Origin: an uncultured Eubacteriales bacterium
GTDB lineage: Bacteria > Bacillota > Clostridia > Christensenellales > Aristaeellaceae
Length of the DNA: 64,000 bases
Direction of reading: 5' to 3'
Assembly (NCBI GenBank): GCA_902801165.1
Contig: CADCHI010000008.1
Coordinates: 19,985 to 83,984, forward strand
Shown here one piece after another: positions 18,694 through 27,436 of this stretch; within the stretch, counting starts at the first letter, position 1; every line of letters begins with the position of its first letter. Made by a program: the position numbers and the translations under genes. The notes under the pieces were generated by a model, which saw only the letters and a list, made by a program, of their open reading frames with translations, was not told where the DNA came from and made no database searches.

Positions 18694-19745
18694 TTCCAGT
18701 TCAGAATATTTACTATATGCTGTCCTATGCTTTCAGAGCCTTGGAAAGTCAGGGGTATAGGTACATGGCAACAGAGAGCTTTCACAATGTTGCGGATCTT
18801 TGCGCCGCAATTCTGTGTAAGGGTGTCTCTCTGCAGATCAAAAGAGGACTTGGACGGGATTATCTGTCACAAACGGAACAGCTTTCAGCGTTGCGTGGGC
18901 GCATCGATATTCAGGATTCCATCAAAACGCAGTCTTTGATGAGGCAGAGACTTGTCTGTACATATGACGACTTTTCAGTCAATACATCTCTGAACCAGAT
19001 TGTCAAAACCACCATGGTGCTGCTTTTACATAGCAATATTGCGCCTGTAAGGAAGAAAGAAATAAGAAATCTTCTACCTTGCTTCGATGGGGTTGATTTA
19101 TTGGATATTCATACCATTGATTGGCATCCCCATTATAACCGGCAAAATGAAACCTACCGAATGTTGATCTCCGTTTGCAATCTTGTGGTAAAAGGACTTC
19201 TTCAGACAAATGAAGATGGAACATCGAGCCTTATGGATTTCCTGGACGAACAGAGGATGTGTCGGCTGTATGAGAAGTTCATACTTGAGTATTATCGAAA
19301 AGAATATAGTTGTTACGGCCTTTTTGCGAATGCCTCACAAATTCCGTGGCAGTTGGATGATGGCTTTGATGATATGCTTCCCATACTGCAAACAGATATT
19401 ATGCTGACGTATCAGGGAAAGGTGCTTATTATTGACGCCAAATACTATACCCAAACCACCCAGCAGCATTTTAATGTGAGGAGTGTGCATTCTGGTAATC
19501 TGAACCAGATTTTCACATATGTGAAGAATAAGGAGACGGAGCTTGCCGGTCAACCTCACGAAGTATCGGGTATGCTTCTTTATGCGAAAACTGATGAGGA
19601 GATATATCCCGACCATGAATATAAGATGAGTGGAAATCGGATTGCTGTTCGAACGCTGGATTTAAGTGGAGACTTTGATTCCATCAGAGCCCAGTTAGAT
19701 GCAATCGTGGAAAAATACCTGAATGCTCCTAAACTGCTACATTGA
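18690..19745 (+). CDS. mcrC: McrC-like restriction endonuclease subunit
   Basis: This 351-residue protein overlaps mcrB by 4 bases (ATGA). It has the McrC N-terminal region and a C-terminal PD-(D/E)xK nuclease core with Asp236 (LQTDIMLTYQG) and Asp249-Ala-Lys251 (VLIIDAKYY). It should assemble on the McrB hexamer and cut DNA carrying the modification that McrB recognises. No methyltransferase or specificity subunit is adjacent, as expected for type IV systems. It shares the low GC of mcrB. Confidence 0.92.
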   Translation: MIPVQNIYYMLSYAFRALESQGYRYMATESFHNVADLCAAILCKGVSLQIKRGLGRDYLSQTEQLSALRGRIDIQDSIKTQSLMRQRLVCTYDDFSVNTSLNQIVKTTMVLLLHSNIAPVRKKEIRNLLPCFDGVDLLDIHTIDWHPHYNRQNETYRMLISVCNLVVKGLLQTNEDGTSSLMDFLDEQRMCRLYEKFILEYYRKEYSCYGLFANASQIPWQLDDGFDDMLPILQTDIMLTYQGKVLIIDAKYYTQTTQQHFNVRSVHSGNLNQIFTYVKNKETELAGQPHEVSGMLLYAKTDEEIYPDHEYKMSGNRIAVRTLDLSGDFDSIRAQLDAIVEKYLNAPKLLH

Positions 19746-19763
19746 TCTCTGCAGAGATAAAAA

Positions 19764-19800
19764 AGCCGCCGCCCCGGTATTTTCGGGGGCGGCGGTTTTG
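19764..19800 (+). terminator. Intrinsic terminator after mcrBC
   Basis: CCGCCGCCCC, loop GGTATTTTC, GGGGCGGCGG followed by TTTTG, preceded by AAAAAAG. It lies 20 bases after the mcrC stop and could act in both directions, although the facing gene ends about 110 bases away. Confidence 0.8.
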
Positions 19801-19849
19801 CGATGCAAGAACAACCTACTGCGCTCTAATGACGTTGTTTACGCCTTGG

Positions 19850-19905
19850 CGTCGTCATCCTGAGCGGAATCGCGCAAGCGGTGCAGTCGAAGGATCTTCC
19901 TGTCT
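19850..19905. repeat. Dispersed GTCATCCTGAGCG repeat, second copy
   Basis: GTCATCCTGAGCGG at about 19852 and GCAGTCGAAGGATCTT at about 19887 match the arrangement of the copy at 12.9 kb. It lies at the downstream edge of the restriction island, between the mcrC terminator and the WG-repeat gene. Confidence 0.55.
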
Positions 19906-19913
19906 GTGGGGGC

Positions 19914-21278
19914 TTACCTTTCGATCTTATAGATGCTGGAGCCGGTGTACAGGCAGTCTCCGTCATAGACGGAGGCGGAGTAATCCAGCACGAAGTCGAC
20001 GACCTGGTTGCCGTGCCAATCCACGACGCCGTAGTTGCCCTCGGCGTTCTTCACCACCAGGTAGTAGCCGTCGGCCTGGGTCAGCTTGTTCTTGGTGGCC
20101 AGCTCGGTGACGTCCGGCAGCTGGGTGACGGTGCCGTCCGCGGCGACGATGGTCACGGCGCCGGTCATGTCGGTGGCGCCCAGGGTGCAGCCGAAGTAGT
20201 CCACGCTGTCGCGGTTGTACTGGATGGGGCAGGTCACGTTGCCTTCGGTGTCGATGTAGCCCAGCTTGCCGTCCTGCTCCACGCAGATATAGCCGTTGTT
20301 GATCACGTGCTTGGAGCCGTACATGTAGAAGTTGTCATAGGCGCAGGGAATCGTCAGCGCGCCGGTCTCCAGGTCATACAGGCCGGAGAGGGACTTGTTG
20401 TTCTCGTCCGTGTTGGCGACCCGGAAATAGTGGCCGTCCAGCAGGGTGGAGTAGATGATGCCGAAGGTCGGCGGGCAGACCTCCTCGCCCCGGTTGTTCA
20501 GGATGCCATACAGGCGGGAATCCCTGTCGTAGAAGGAGGTATAGCCGCCGTCCAGCTTGCTCAGGGATTCGTAGGCCTTGTCGCTGAGCTTCTCGCCGGT
20601 GACGGCGGAATACAGGGCCTTCGGGGAGAGCTCGTTGTCGCTCTTGACGATCAGCTCCGGGTCATAGGAGCTGCTCATCAGCGGCGTGACGGCGTTCATC
20701 TCGGTGTCATAGGCGGTGAGGACGCCGGCGCGGTCCTCCACCAGCAGCCAGTTCTCCAGGGTGGCGGAGGCGCTGGCGCGGTTCAGCTGGGCGCGCTCCA
20801 GGGTGCCCACCAGCTTCTTCTCGGGCAGGTAGAACACGTCGTTGCGCACGATGACGGCGTAGTCGTATTCGCCGAAGACCACGGTGTAGTCCGAGGCGTC
20901 CTTGTCGTTGGTGCCCTCCAGCACCACGCCGATGGCCCAGTTGGGGGACAGGACGTCGAAATCGCTGTACTCAAAGGGGGTCACGGCCTCGCCGGAGGCG
21001 GTCACCAGCGCGGAGGTGTTGAAGCCGCCCTCGTTGGTGGCCTCGTAGTAGCCCTCGCCTGCGTAGGACAGGTCGCCGAACTGGGGCTCCATCAGCACGT
21101 TGCCGGACAGGTCCACCAGGCCCTCCAGGCGGTCCACGGTGTAGGTAAAGGTGCCGGACCGGTCGGTGTCGCTGTCGGACATCCTGTCCGACTGGAACAG
21201 CGGGCCGGTGACCTCCGCCAGAGCGGCGGCGCCCAGCAGTAGGCACGCCAGAACCAGAGCCAGTATGCGCTTCATCAT
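19914..21278 (-). CDS. Secreted WG-repeat protein
   Basis: This 454-residue protein starts at ATG 21278, picked because AAGGAAG lies 8 bases upstream and gives a compact signal peptide (MMKRILALVLACLLLGAAAL, cleavage near ALA-E). The mature part is built from WG/KWG-like beta repeats: LVDLSGNVLMEPQFGDLSY, GILNNRGEEVCPPTFGIIY, LGYIDTEGNVTCPIQYN and YGVVDWHGNQVVDFVLDYS. Such repeats form open beta structures in surface proteins of unknown ligand. It appears to be a single-gene unit. No enzyme motif is visible. Confidence 0.8.
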   Translation of the reverse strand: MMKRILALVLACLLLGAAALAEVTGPLFQSDRMSDSDTDRSGTFTYTVDRLEGLVDLSGNVLMEPQFGDLSYAGEGYYEATNEGGFNTSALVTASGEAVTPFEYSDFDVLSPNWAIGVVLEGTNDKDASDYTVVFGEYDYAVIVRNDVFYLPEKKLVGTLERAQLNRASASATLENWLLVEDRAGVLTAYDTEMNAVTPLMSSSYDPELIVKSDNELSPKALYSAVTGEKLSDKAYESLSKLDGGYTSFYDRDSRLYGILNNRGEEVCPPTFGIIYSTLLDGHYFRVANTDENNKSLSGLYDLETGALTIPCAYDNFYMYGSKHVINNGYICVEQDGKLGYIDTEGNVTCPIQYNRDSVDYFGCTLGATDMTGAVTIVAADGTVTQLPDVTELATKNKLTQADGYYLVVKNAEGNYGVVDWHGNQVVDFVLDYSASVYDGDCLYTGSSIYKIER

Positions 21279-21405
21279 GGTAATAACTTCCTTTCTCATG
21301 CTCGCCTTTGCGGCGGCGGACCGTCTCGGGTCGCCGCCGCTGCCGTTTCATTATAAACCCGCCGCGCCTTCAAGTCAACGCGGCGGGGCGATTTCACGGG
21401 GAAAA

Positions 21406-22587
21406 TCAATACTTCATGATCTTCGGCGCGGCCCAGGCCGCCACCTTGTAGACCGGGTTCTCCAGCCGCTTCTTCACGTTGTCCAGCTGGTTGCGGATGT
21501 CGATGTGCTGGGGGCAGTGCTGCTCGCACTTGCCGCACTTGACGCACAGCCCTGCGTTGCTGCGCACCTTGCGCAGGGTGGTGCACATCATGTACTCCCG
21601 CATGCCGTTGAACATGCCGTCGGAGTAGCTGACGTTATAGGCGGCGAAGCAGGTGGGAATGTCCACGCCCCTGGGACAGGGCTGGCAGTAGCCACAGCCG
21701 GTGCAGCCCACCCGGACGCCCTTTTGGATGGCGGCCAGCACCCGGTCGAACAGGGCCAGCTCCTCGGCGCTGAGGGACACGGGCATGGCCTCGCTGGCCA
21801 CGCGGCAGTTCTCCTCCACCTGGCTGACGTCGTTCATGCCGGAGAGCACCACCGTCACCTGGGGGTGGTTCCAGATCCACCGCAGGCCCCAGTCGGCGGG
21901 GCTGCGCCGGGGCGTCGCCGCCTCGAACTCCTTCCGGGCCGCCTGGGGCAGGCCGCCCGCCAGCCGTCCGCCCCGCAGGGGCTCCATGATGACGACGGGC
22001 AGGCCCTTCTCGTGGGCGTAGTTGAGTCCCTCGATGCCGGCCTGGCTGTGCTCGTCCATGTAGTTGAACTGGATCTGGCAGAAGTCCCAGTCGAAGGCGT
22101 CCACCAGCGCCTTGAACTGCGCCGTGCCGCCGTGGAAGGAGAAGCCGATGTTGCGGATGGCGCCGGAGGCCTTGCGCTCGGCGATCCACTCCCGGATGCC
22201 CAGCTGGCACAGCCGCTCCCAGCTCTTGGCGTCGTTGAGCATGTGCATCAGGTAGTAGTCCACGTGGTCGGTCTGCAGGCGGGCCAGCTCCTCGTCGAAG
22301 AAGCGGGTGGCGTCCTCGATGCGCTTGACCCGGTACTGGGGCAGCTTGGTGGCGATGTTGAGCCTGTCGCGGCAGTGATACGCCTGGATGAAGTTGCCCA
22401 GGCACACCTCGCTGCCCGGGTAGATGTAGGCGGTGTCGAAGTAGTTGACGCCCTTCTCCAGGGCCAGGGCCAGCTCCTTGTTGGCCTTCTCCTGGTCGAT
22501 GGCGGCGCCGCGCTTGGTGAAGCGCATGCAGCCAAAGCCCAGCGCGGAGAGGGACTGGCCGTTTTGGGGATTGATTCTGTATTGCAT
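21406..22587 (-). CDS. Aldo/keto reductase fused to a 4Fe-4S ferredoxin domain
   Basis: This 393-residue protein starts at ATG 22587 with AAAGGAG upstream. The N-terminal TIM-barrel aldo/keto reductase has YFDTAYIYPGSE (Asp/Tyr of the catalytic tetrad region) and VDYYLMHMLND (His). From about residue 285 come Cys motifs CTGCGYCQPCPRGVDI and CVKCGKCEQHCPQHIDI, the latter a 4Fe-4S signature. This fused family is widespread in anaerobes and thought to reduce carbonyls with electrons passed through the clusters. The substrate is unknown. It has its own promoter. Confidence 0.9.
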   Translation of the reverse strand: MQYRINPQNGQSLSALGFGCMRFTKRGAAIDQEKANKELALALEKGVNYFDTAYIYPGSEVCLGNFIQAYHCRDRLNIATKLPQYRVKRIEDATRFFDEELARLQTDHVDYYLMHMLNDAKSWERLCQLGIREWIAERKASGAIRNIGFSFHGGTAQFKALVDAFDWDFCQIQFNYMDEHSQAGIEGLNYAHEKGLPVVIMEPLRGGRLAGGLPQAARKEFEAATPRRSPADWGLRWIWNHPQVTVVLSGMNDVSQVEENCRVASEAMPVSLSAEELALFDRVLAAIQKGVRVGCTGCGYCQPCPRGVDIPTCFAAYNVSYSDGMFNGMREYMMCTTLRKVRSNAGLCVKCGKCEQHCPQHIDIRNQLDNVKKRLENPVYKVAAWAAPKIMKY

Positions 22588-22626
22588 GGCGCGCTCCTTT
22601 GTCCAAATGGAATGTGGTTTTCGATC

Positions 22627-22655
22627 ATTATAGGGGATGCAGGCGGCTTTTGCAA
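22627..22655 (-). promoter_or_regulatory. Promoter of the aldo/keto reductase gene
   Basis: Minus strand TTGCAA (22655-22650), 17-base spacer, TATAAT (22632-22627), about 40 bases before the start codon. Confidence 0.75.
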
Positions 22656-22674
22656 GGGGGAAATGAAAGGGAAA

Positions 22675-23020
22675 CCGGGGGACGGGTTTTCGTGGCAGCA
22701 TGTCTCCAAAAGCCTTCCCCAATGGGGGACCGAACGCCTGGAAAACAGTCCTGTGGACTGTTTTCAGTGAGGTCGGGCCGGCAGGCCCCTGGGATGGTGG
22801 ATTTCGACAGAATAGCTTGCTATTCTGTCGAAAGACGGATGAGGTCGATAATTCATGAAGATAGGAAAAAGAGACCGAGGGACAGGTTTTCTTGGCGGCA
22901 TGTTTTCCGTATGATTGTCGCCGTGCTGCGCAACTCGCTGCGCTCGCTTGCCCGGCGACAATCAGCCGGGAACCCGCCGCAAAAATCCCGTCCCGACATG
23001 GGACATAACGAAAAGAATCC
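22675..23020. repeat. Two-hairpin dispersed repeat region (22.7 kb copies)
   Basis: The gap between the reductase promoter and the aminotransferase gene holds repeat elements and no gene. Hairpin I (22741-22765) is GAAAACAGTCC, TGT, GGACTGTTTTC, 11 perfect pairs. Hairpin II (22803-22832) is TTCGACAGAATAGC, TT, GCTATTCTGTCGAA, 14 perfect pairs, followed by GACGGATGAGGTC. A third stem (22913-22963) pairs GATTGTCGCCG with CGGCGACAATC. Flanks such as GGGACAGGTTTTCTTGGCGG and TCCCGTCCCGACATGG recur at 63.4-63.8 kb, where hairpins I and II appear in inverted orientation with compensating base changes. Confidence 0.85.
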
Positions 23021-23067
23021 ACGATATGTGTGAAGAACTATAATCCATTCAGAAATCTCCCACACAA

Positions 23068-23100
23068 ACAACGGGCGGAAGGCAATGCCTCCCGCCCGAA
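23068..23100 (-). terminator. Terminator of the argD-like gene
   Basis: The plus strand reads CGGGCGG-A-AGGC, AAT, GCCT-C-CCGCCCG. On the minus strand the stem is followed by a T-rich GTTGTTTGTG, 33 bases after the stop at 23133. Confidence 0.7.
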
Positions 23101-23132
23101 ACCTCCGGGGAATCGGAACACAAATCAAACTA

Positions 23133-24299
23133 TCACTCGGCGCAGGCGGCCTTGATGGTCTCGACGGCCTGCTTCAGCTGGTCCATGGGGATGTTCAGCG
23201 CGGGCAGCAGCCGCACGCGGTCCTTGGCGGTCAGGCAGAGCACGCCGTTTTCGATGCACTTGCTGACCACTTCACGGGCGGGCTTGACGGTCTTGATGCC
23301 GATCATCAGGCCCAGGCCGGAGACGGACTCGACGCCCGGGGCGCCGGTGAGGGCCTCGAAGATATAGGCGCTGCGCTGGCGCACGCCCTCCAGCAGGGCG
23401 TCGTCCATGCGCCTCATGATGCTCAGCGCGCCGGCGCAGGCGGCGGGGTTGCCGCCGAAGGTGGAGCCGTGGTCGCCGGGGCCCAGCGCGTTCTGCACCC
23501 GCTCGCCCAGCAGGCAGGCGCCGATGGGCAGGCCGCCGCCCAGGCCCTTGGCCGTGGACACGATGTCCGGCTGGATGCCGTACGTCATGTAGGAATAGAG
23601 CGCGCCGCTGCGGCCGTTGCCGGTCTGCACCTCGTCCACCATCAGGGGGATGCCGTTCTCGTGGGCGTAGTCCGCCAGGGCGTGGACGAAGTCCGCCTCC
23701 AGCGGCACCACGCCGCCCTCGCCCTGCACGCATTCGATCAGTATGCCGGCCACGCCCTTCTCCCGGTCGATGGCCTTCAGCGCGTCCAGGTCGCCCTTCT
23801 CGATGGACTCAAAGCCTGGCACCAGCGGCTGGTACAGCTCGTGGTAGTGGTCCTGGCCGGTGGCGGAGAGGGTGGCCAGCGTGCGGCCGTGGAAGCTGTT
23901 CTTCAAGGTCACGATGGTGTAGCAATCCGGGCCCTTCGCCTCCGCGGAATACTTGCGGGCCGCCTTGATGGCGCACTCGTTGGCCTCCGCGCCGGAGTTG
24001 CCGAAGAATACCTTCTTCATGCCGGTGCGCTCGCACAGCAGCTGGGCCAGCAAGGCGCAGGGCTCGGTGTAGTACAGGTTGGAGGCGTGGGGCAGCTTGC
24101 CCAGCTGCTCCGTCACGGCCTGAATCCAGGCGTCGTCGGCGACGCCGAAGCCGTTCACCGCGATGCCCGAGCCCATGTCGATGTAGCTCTTGCCCTCGGC
24201 GTCGGTCAGCAGCGAGCCCTTGCCCGAAACCAGCTCCACGGGAAAGCGGGCGTAGGTGTTCGCCACATAGGTCTTGTCGGTGTTCATCCAGTGCGTCAT
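23133..24299 (-). CDS. argD: Acetylornithine-type class III aminotransferase
   Basis: This 388-residue PLP enzyme belongs to the ArgD family: YIDMGSGIAVNGFG at the N-terminus, FFGNSGAEANECAIKAARK, LMVDEVQTGNGRSGALYSY and the PLP lysine in IVSTAKGLGGGLPIGACL. ArgD homologues transaminate N-acetylornithine and often N-acyl-diaminopimelate intermediates. Because the gene lies back to back with the dap operon, it may supply the N-acetyl-L,L-diaminopimelate aminotransferase step that is otherwise missing there. ATG 24299 follows GGGAGG by 8 bases; a TTG six bases upstream is the alternative. No other arginine genes are in the window. Confidence 0.85.
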   Translation of the reverse strand: MTHWMNTDKTYVANTYARFPVELVSGKGSLLTDAEGKSYIDMGSGIAVNGFGVADDAWIQAVTEQLGKLPHASNLYYTEPCALLAQLLCERTGMKKVFFGNSGAEANECAIKAARKYSAEAKGPDCYTIVTLKNSFHGRTLATLSATGQDHYHELYQPLVPGFESIEKGDLDALKAIDREKGVAGILIECVQGEGGVVPLEADFVHALADYAHENGIPLMVDEVQTGNGRSGALYSYMTYGIQPDIVSTAKGLGGGLPIGACLLGERVQNALGPGDHGSTFGGNPAACAGALSIMRRMDDALLEGVRQRSAYIFEALTGAPGVESVSGLGLMIGIKTVKPAREVVSKCIENGVLCLTAKDRVRLLPALNIPMDQLKQAVETIKAACAE

Positions 24300-24503
24300 G
24301 GTCAAAGCCTCCCTTGCGCAGGATAGCGTGTTTATAAATATACGACGATTATACAGTCAATAGCCCTGAAATGCAAGTTAAGAATGCTTTACATGCAATT
24401 GTATGTGCATAAAGATGCGAGTATGCTTCGGACACTCTTGTAAACAGTGTGCGAAAATACGGTTATTTTGCCGAATGCGGCCCATAATAGGCGGCGGGCG
24501 GGA

Positions 24504-24532
24504 TTGACAGCGCTGTCTTTTTGTGATAGCAT
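24504..24532 (+). promoter_or_regulatory. Promoter of the lysine operon
   Basis: TTGACA (24504-24509), 17-base spacer, TAGCAT (24527-24532), placed so that transcription starts just before the lysine riboswitch. Confidence 0.75.
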
Positions 24533-24559
24533 GACAGCACAACCGAATATTGCAATTAA

Positions 24560-24716
24560 AGGATAGAGGCGCAGCTGTCATCATTAGCGCTGGTGCAAGG
24601 CATCGCAAAGCCGTTGCCAGCCGTGAAAGGGGCCGCTGCCGAAGATGGAGAGGGCGGGCTTCGTCTGGGCAAACGGACAACATCCGTTTGACTGCCGCGT
24701 TTGTGGAGCGCTATGT
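24560..24716 (+). ncRNA. Lysine riboswitch (L box)
   Basis: The sequence follows the L-box order: GATAGAGGCGCAG at 24562, a GTGAAAGGGG segment near 24621, GCTGCCGAAGATGGAGAG near 24633, CGTCTGGGC near 24662, a CGGACAACATCCG hairpin, GACTGCCGC, and the closing TTTGTGGAGCGCTAT at about 24701-24714. It lies between a strong promoter and dapA. The 165 bases after it contain CCCCGCCGGGG-type stems followed by GATTTT that could act as the expression platform. Lysine binding should switch off the downstream lysine/diaminopimelate genes. Confidence 0.9.
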
Positions 24717-24881
24717 ATTAATTGTGCCTTTCCCCGCCGGGGCGTGTTCCCGGTCCGGGGCTGATTTTGACAAGGACACAGCGAATGCGGCGCGCATTGG
24801 CTGTTTGTTTTTAGCGAATTGCCGAGTGCCGCCGCGCAGGGCGATTGCAATAAGAGGAAATAACGCGCGAGGTGAAAGAAC

Positions 24882-25769
24882 ATGAAGAAGAACACCGTAT
24901 TTCGCGGCGCCGCCACGGCGCTGATCACGCCGCTGACCAACGATGGGGTCGACTACGCCGCCTTTGGCAAGCTGATCGACTGGCAGATCGAGCAGGGCAT
25001 CGACGCCCTGGTGATCGCCGGCACCACCGGCGAGGGCTCCACCCTGACCTACGACGAGCACCAGGAGGCCATCCGCTACGCCGTGGAGCGGGCTGCCGGC
25101 CGCGTGCCCATCATCGCGGGCACCGGCTCCAACGACGCCCGCCGCGCTGTCACCCTGTCCCGCTTCGCCTGCCAGGCCGGCGCGGACGCGCTGCTGGTGG
25201 TCACCCCCTACTACAACAAGGCCACCCAGAAGGGCCTGGTGGCCATGTATACCGCCATCGCCGACGCGGTGGACAGGCCCATCATCCTCTACAACGTGCC
25301 CTCCCGCACCGGCGTGAACATCGAGCCCGCCACCTACCTGGCGCTGGCCGACCACCCCAACATCGTCGGCATCAAGGAAGCCAACGGCAACATCTCCAAG
25401 ATCGTGGAGACCGCGGCCCTGGTGGGGGACAAGCTGGACATCTACTCCGGCAACGACGACCAGGTGGTGCCGGTGCTGTCCATGGGCGGCAGCGGCGTGA
25501 TCTCCGTGCTGTCCAACCTCCTGCCCGCCGAGACCTCTCGGATGTGCCACCGCTTCTTCGAGGGCGACGTGGCCGGCAGCGCCGAGATGCAGTGCGCGAT
25601 GCTGCCGCTGATCCAGGCCCTGTTCAGCGAGGTGAACCCCATCCCCGTCAAGGCGGCCATGGCGGCCATGGGCTGGTGCGAGAACATCCTGCGCCTGCCC
25701 CTGACGCCCATGGAGGAGGCCCACTGGCAGAAGCTGCGCGCCCTGATGGCGGAGCAGGGACTGGTTTGA
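24882..25769 (+). CDS. dapA: 4-hydroxy-tetrahydrodipicolinate synthase
   Basis: This 295-residue TIM-barrel enzyme condenses pyruvate with aspartate semialdehyde. Family motifs are GTTGEGSTL, YNVPSRTGVNI (catalytic Tyr) and IVGIKEANGNI (Schiff-base Lys). GAGGTGAAAGAAC precedes ATG 24882. It is the first gene behind the lysine riboswitch, followed on the same strand by dapB, dapH and a deacetylase. Confidence 0.96.
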   Translation: MKKNTVFRGAATALITPLTNDGVDYAAFGKLIDWQIEQGIDALVIAGTTGEGSTLTYDEHQEAIRYAVERAAGRVPIIAGTGSNDARRAVTLSRFACQAGADALLVVTPYYNKATQKGLVAMYTAIADAVDRPIILYNVPSRTGVNIEPATYLALADHPNIVGIKEANGNISKIVETAALVGDKLDIYSGNDDQVVPVLSMGGSGVISVLSNLLPAETSRMCHRFFEGDVAGSAEMQCAMLPLIQALFSEVNPIPVKAAMAAMGWCENILRLPLTPMEEAHWQKLRALMAEQGLV

Positions 25770-25803
25770 GAGTGTGGAGTTTGGAGTGTGGAGTTTGGAG
25801 TTA
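25768..25803. repeat. Short tandem repeat GTGTGGAGTTTGGA
   Basis: Right at the dapA stop the sequence GAGTGTGGAGTTTGGAGTGT repeats (two full units of about 14-16 bases plus a partial). It sits in the 126-base dapA-dapB gap, which otherwise contains only the dapB leader. Confidence 0.7.
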
Positions 25804-25895
25804 GATGTGCCGGATTGATCCCGGATCGGGGGGGAAAGAGGCACACGGAAGCTGACTGAAACATACTTCAACTCAATGGATACGGAGGCTTTGCC

Positions 25896-26630
25896 ATGGA
25901 TATTATCATCAACGGCGCGAACGGCCGCATGGGCCGGATACTGGCCGAGGCCATCGAGCAGTCCGGGACCCACAGGGTCGCGGCCAAGGTGGACGCGCGA
26001 TTCGCCGAGGGCGAGGGCCTGACTGCCCTCGAACAGTACGAAGGCCCGGCGGATGTGGTGGTGGACTTCTCCAACCACGCCGCCACGGCCCAGGTGATGG
26101 ACTACTGCGTCCGGCGCGCGCTGCCGGCAGTCATCGCCACCACGGGTCAGACCGAGGAGGAGCTGGCGCTGATCCGCGAGGCCGCGAAGGCCGTCCCGGT
26201 GTTCCTGTCGGCGAACATGTCCATCGGCGTGGCGCTGCTGGCGGACCTGGCGCGGCGCACGGCGGCGATGTTCCCGGAGGCGGACATCGAGATCATCGAG
26301 CGCCACCACAACCAGAAGCTGGACGTGCCCAGCGGCACGGCGCTGCTGCTGGCCCGGCGGATCTGCGAGGTCCGGCCCGGGGCGGAGCTGGTGGTGGGCC
26401 GGCATGAGAACGGCAAGCGCTCACCCCAGGAGATTGGCATCCACTCGCTGCGCTACGGCGGCGAGGTGGGCACCCACGAGATCATCATCGCCTCCGGCAG
26501 CGAGACCATCACCCTGAAGCACGAGGCGGAAAACCGCTCGCTGTTCGCCCGGGGCGCGCTGGCCGCCGCCGCCTTCCTGGCGGGGAAGGCCCCAGGCCTC
26601 TACGACATGCGCAGCATCATCGAGGAATAA
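25896..26630 (+). CDS. dapB: 4-hydroxy-tetrahydrodipicolinate reductase
   Basis: This 244-residue NAD(P)H-dependent reductase starts MDIIINGANGRMGRILAEAI, the dinucleotide-binding motif. The catalytic region IEIIERHHNQKLDVPSGTAL carries the His pair and Lys of DapB, and SLRYGGEVGTHEIIIASGSE is also conserved. It acts immediately after DapA. TACGGAGG lies upstream of ATG 25896. Confidence 0.95.
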   Translation: MDIIINGANGRMGRILAEAIEQSGTHRVAAKVDARFAEGEGLTALEQYEGPADVVVDFSNHAATAQVMDYCVRRALPAVIATTGQTEEELALIREAAKAVPVFLSANMSIGVALLADLARRTAAMFPEADIEIIERHHNQKLDVPSGTALLLARRICEVRPGAELVVGRHENGKRSPQEIGIHSLRYGGEVGTHEIIIASGSETITLKHEAENRSLFARGALAAAAFLAGKAPGLYDMRSIIEE

Positions 26631-26662
26631 ACCAGTTATAGATCTCATAAGGAGTGGAAGCC

Positions 26663-27355
26663 ATGAACGCGCAGGAGCTGATCAACTACATCGCCACCGC
26701 CCCGAAAAAGACGCCGGTGAAGCTGTATGTCAAGGAAAAGAGCCCCGTTGACTACGGCGCCGCGAAGGTGTTCGGCGCGGGGGACAAGATCGTGTTCGGC
26801 GATTGGGCCGAGCTCGCGCCGATCCTTGAGGCGAACCGGGACAGCATCGAGGACATCGTGATCGAAAACGACCGGCGCAACAGCGCCGTGCCGCTGCTGG
26901 ACATGAAGGGCATCCCCGCCCGCATTGAGCCCGGCGCGCTGATCCGCGAGAACGTGACCATCGGCGCGAACGCCGTGATCATGATGGGCGCGGTGATCAA
27001 CATCGGCGCGATCATCGGCGAGGGCACCATGATCGACATGGGCGCGGTGCTGGGCGGCCGGGCCACCGTGGGCAGGAACTGCCACGTGGGCGCCGGCGCG
27101 GTGCTGGCCGGCGTGATTGAGCCCGCCTCCGCGAAGCCCGTGGTGGTGGAGGACGGCGTGCTGATCGGCGCGAACGCCGTGGTGATCGAGGGCGTGCACG
27201 TGGGCGCGGGCGCGGTGGTCGCCGCGGGCGCCGTGGTGGTGGAGGACGTGCCGGCCAACATGGTCGTCGCCGGCTGCCCCGCCCGGGTCATCAAGGAAAA
27301 GGACGCGGGCACCACCCAGAAGACGGCCCTGGAGGCGGCGCTGAGGAACCTGTAA
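26663..27355 (+). CDS. dapH: Tetrahydrodipicolinate N-acetyltransferase
   Basis: This 230-residue enzyme acetylates tetrahydrodipicolinate in the acetylase branch typical of Bacillota. An N-terminal helical region is followed by a left-handed beta helix of hexapeptide repeats ([60 protein letters not shown]). The start at 26663 has AAGGAG 8 bases upstream; an in-frame GTG at 26654 is less likely. The gene lies 32 bases after dapB. Confidence 0.94.
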   Translation: MNAQELINYIATAPKKTPVKLYVKEKSPVDYGAAKVFGAGDKIVFGDWAELAPILEANRDSIEDIVIENDRRNSAVPLLDMKGIPARIEPGALIRENVTIGANAVIMMGAVINIGAIIGEGTMIDMGAVLGGRATVGRNCHVGAGAVLAGVIEPASAKPVVVEDGVLIGANAVVIEGVHVGAGAVVAAGAVVVEDVPANMVVAGCPARVIKEKDAGTTQKTALEAALRNL

Positions 27356-27436
27356 GGACGTCGATAAGTCCCAAAATACACCGGGCCGGTCTGCCGCGTT
27401 GCGGCGGATCGGTCCTTTGAACATCGGAGGCAGGAT

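Noticed and set aside
22860-23030. Small ORFs in the intergenic repeat region
   Set aside because: They differ between repeat copies, lack RBSs and follow the repeat boundaries.
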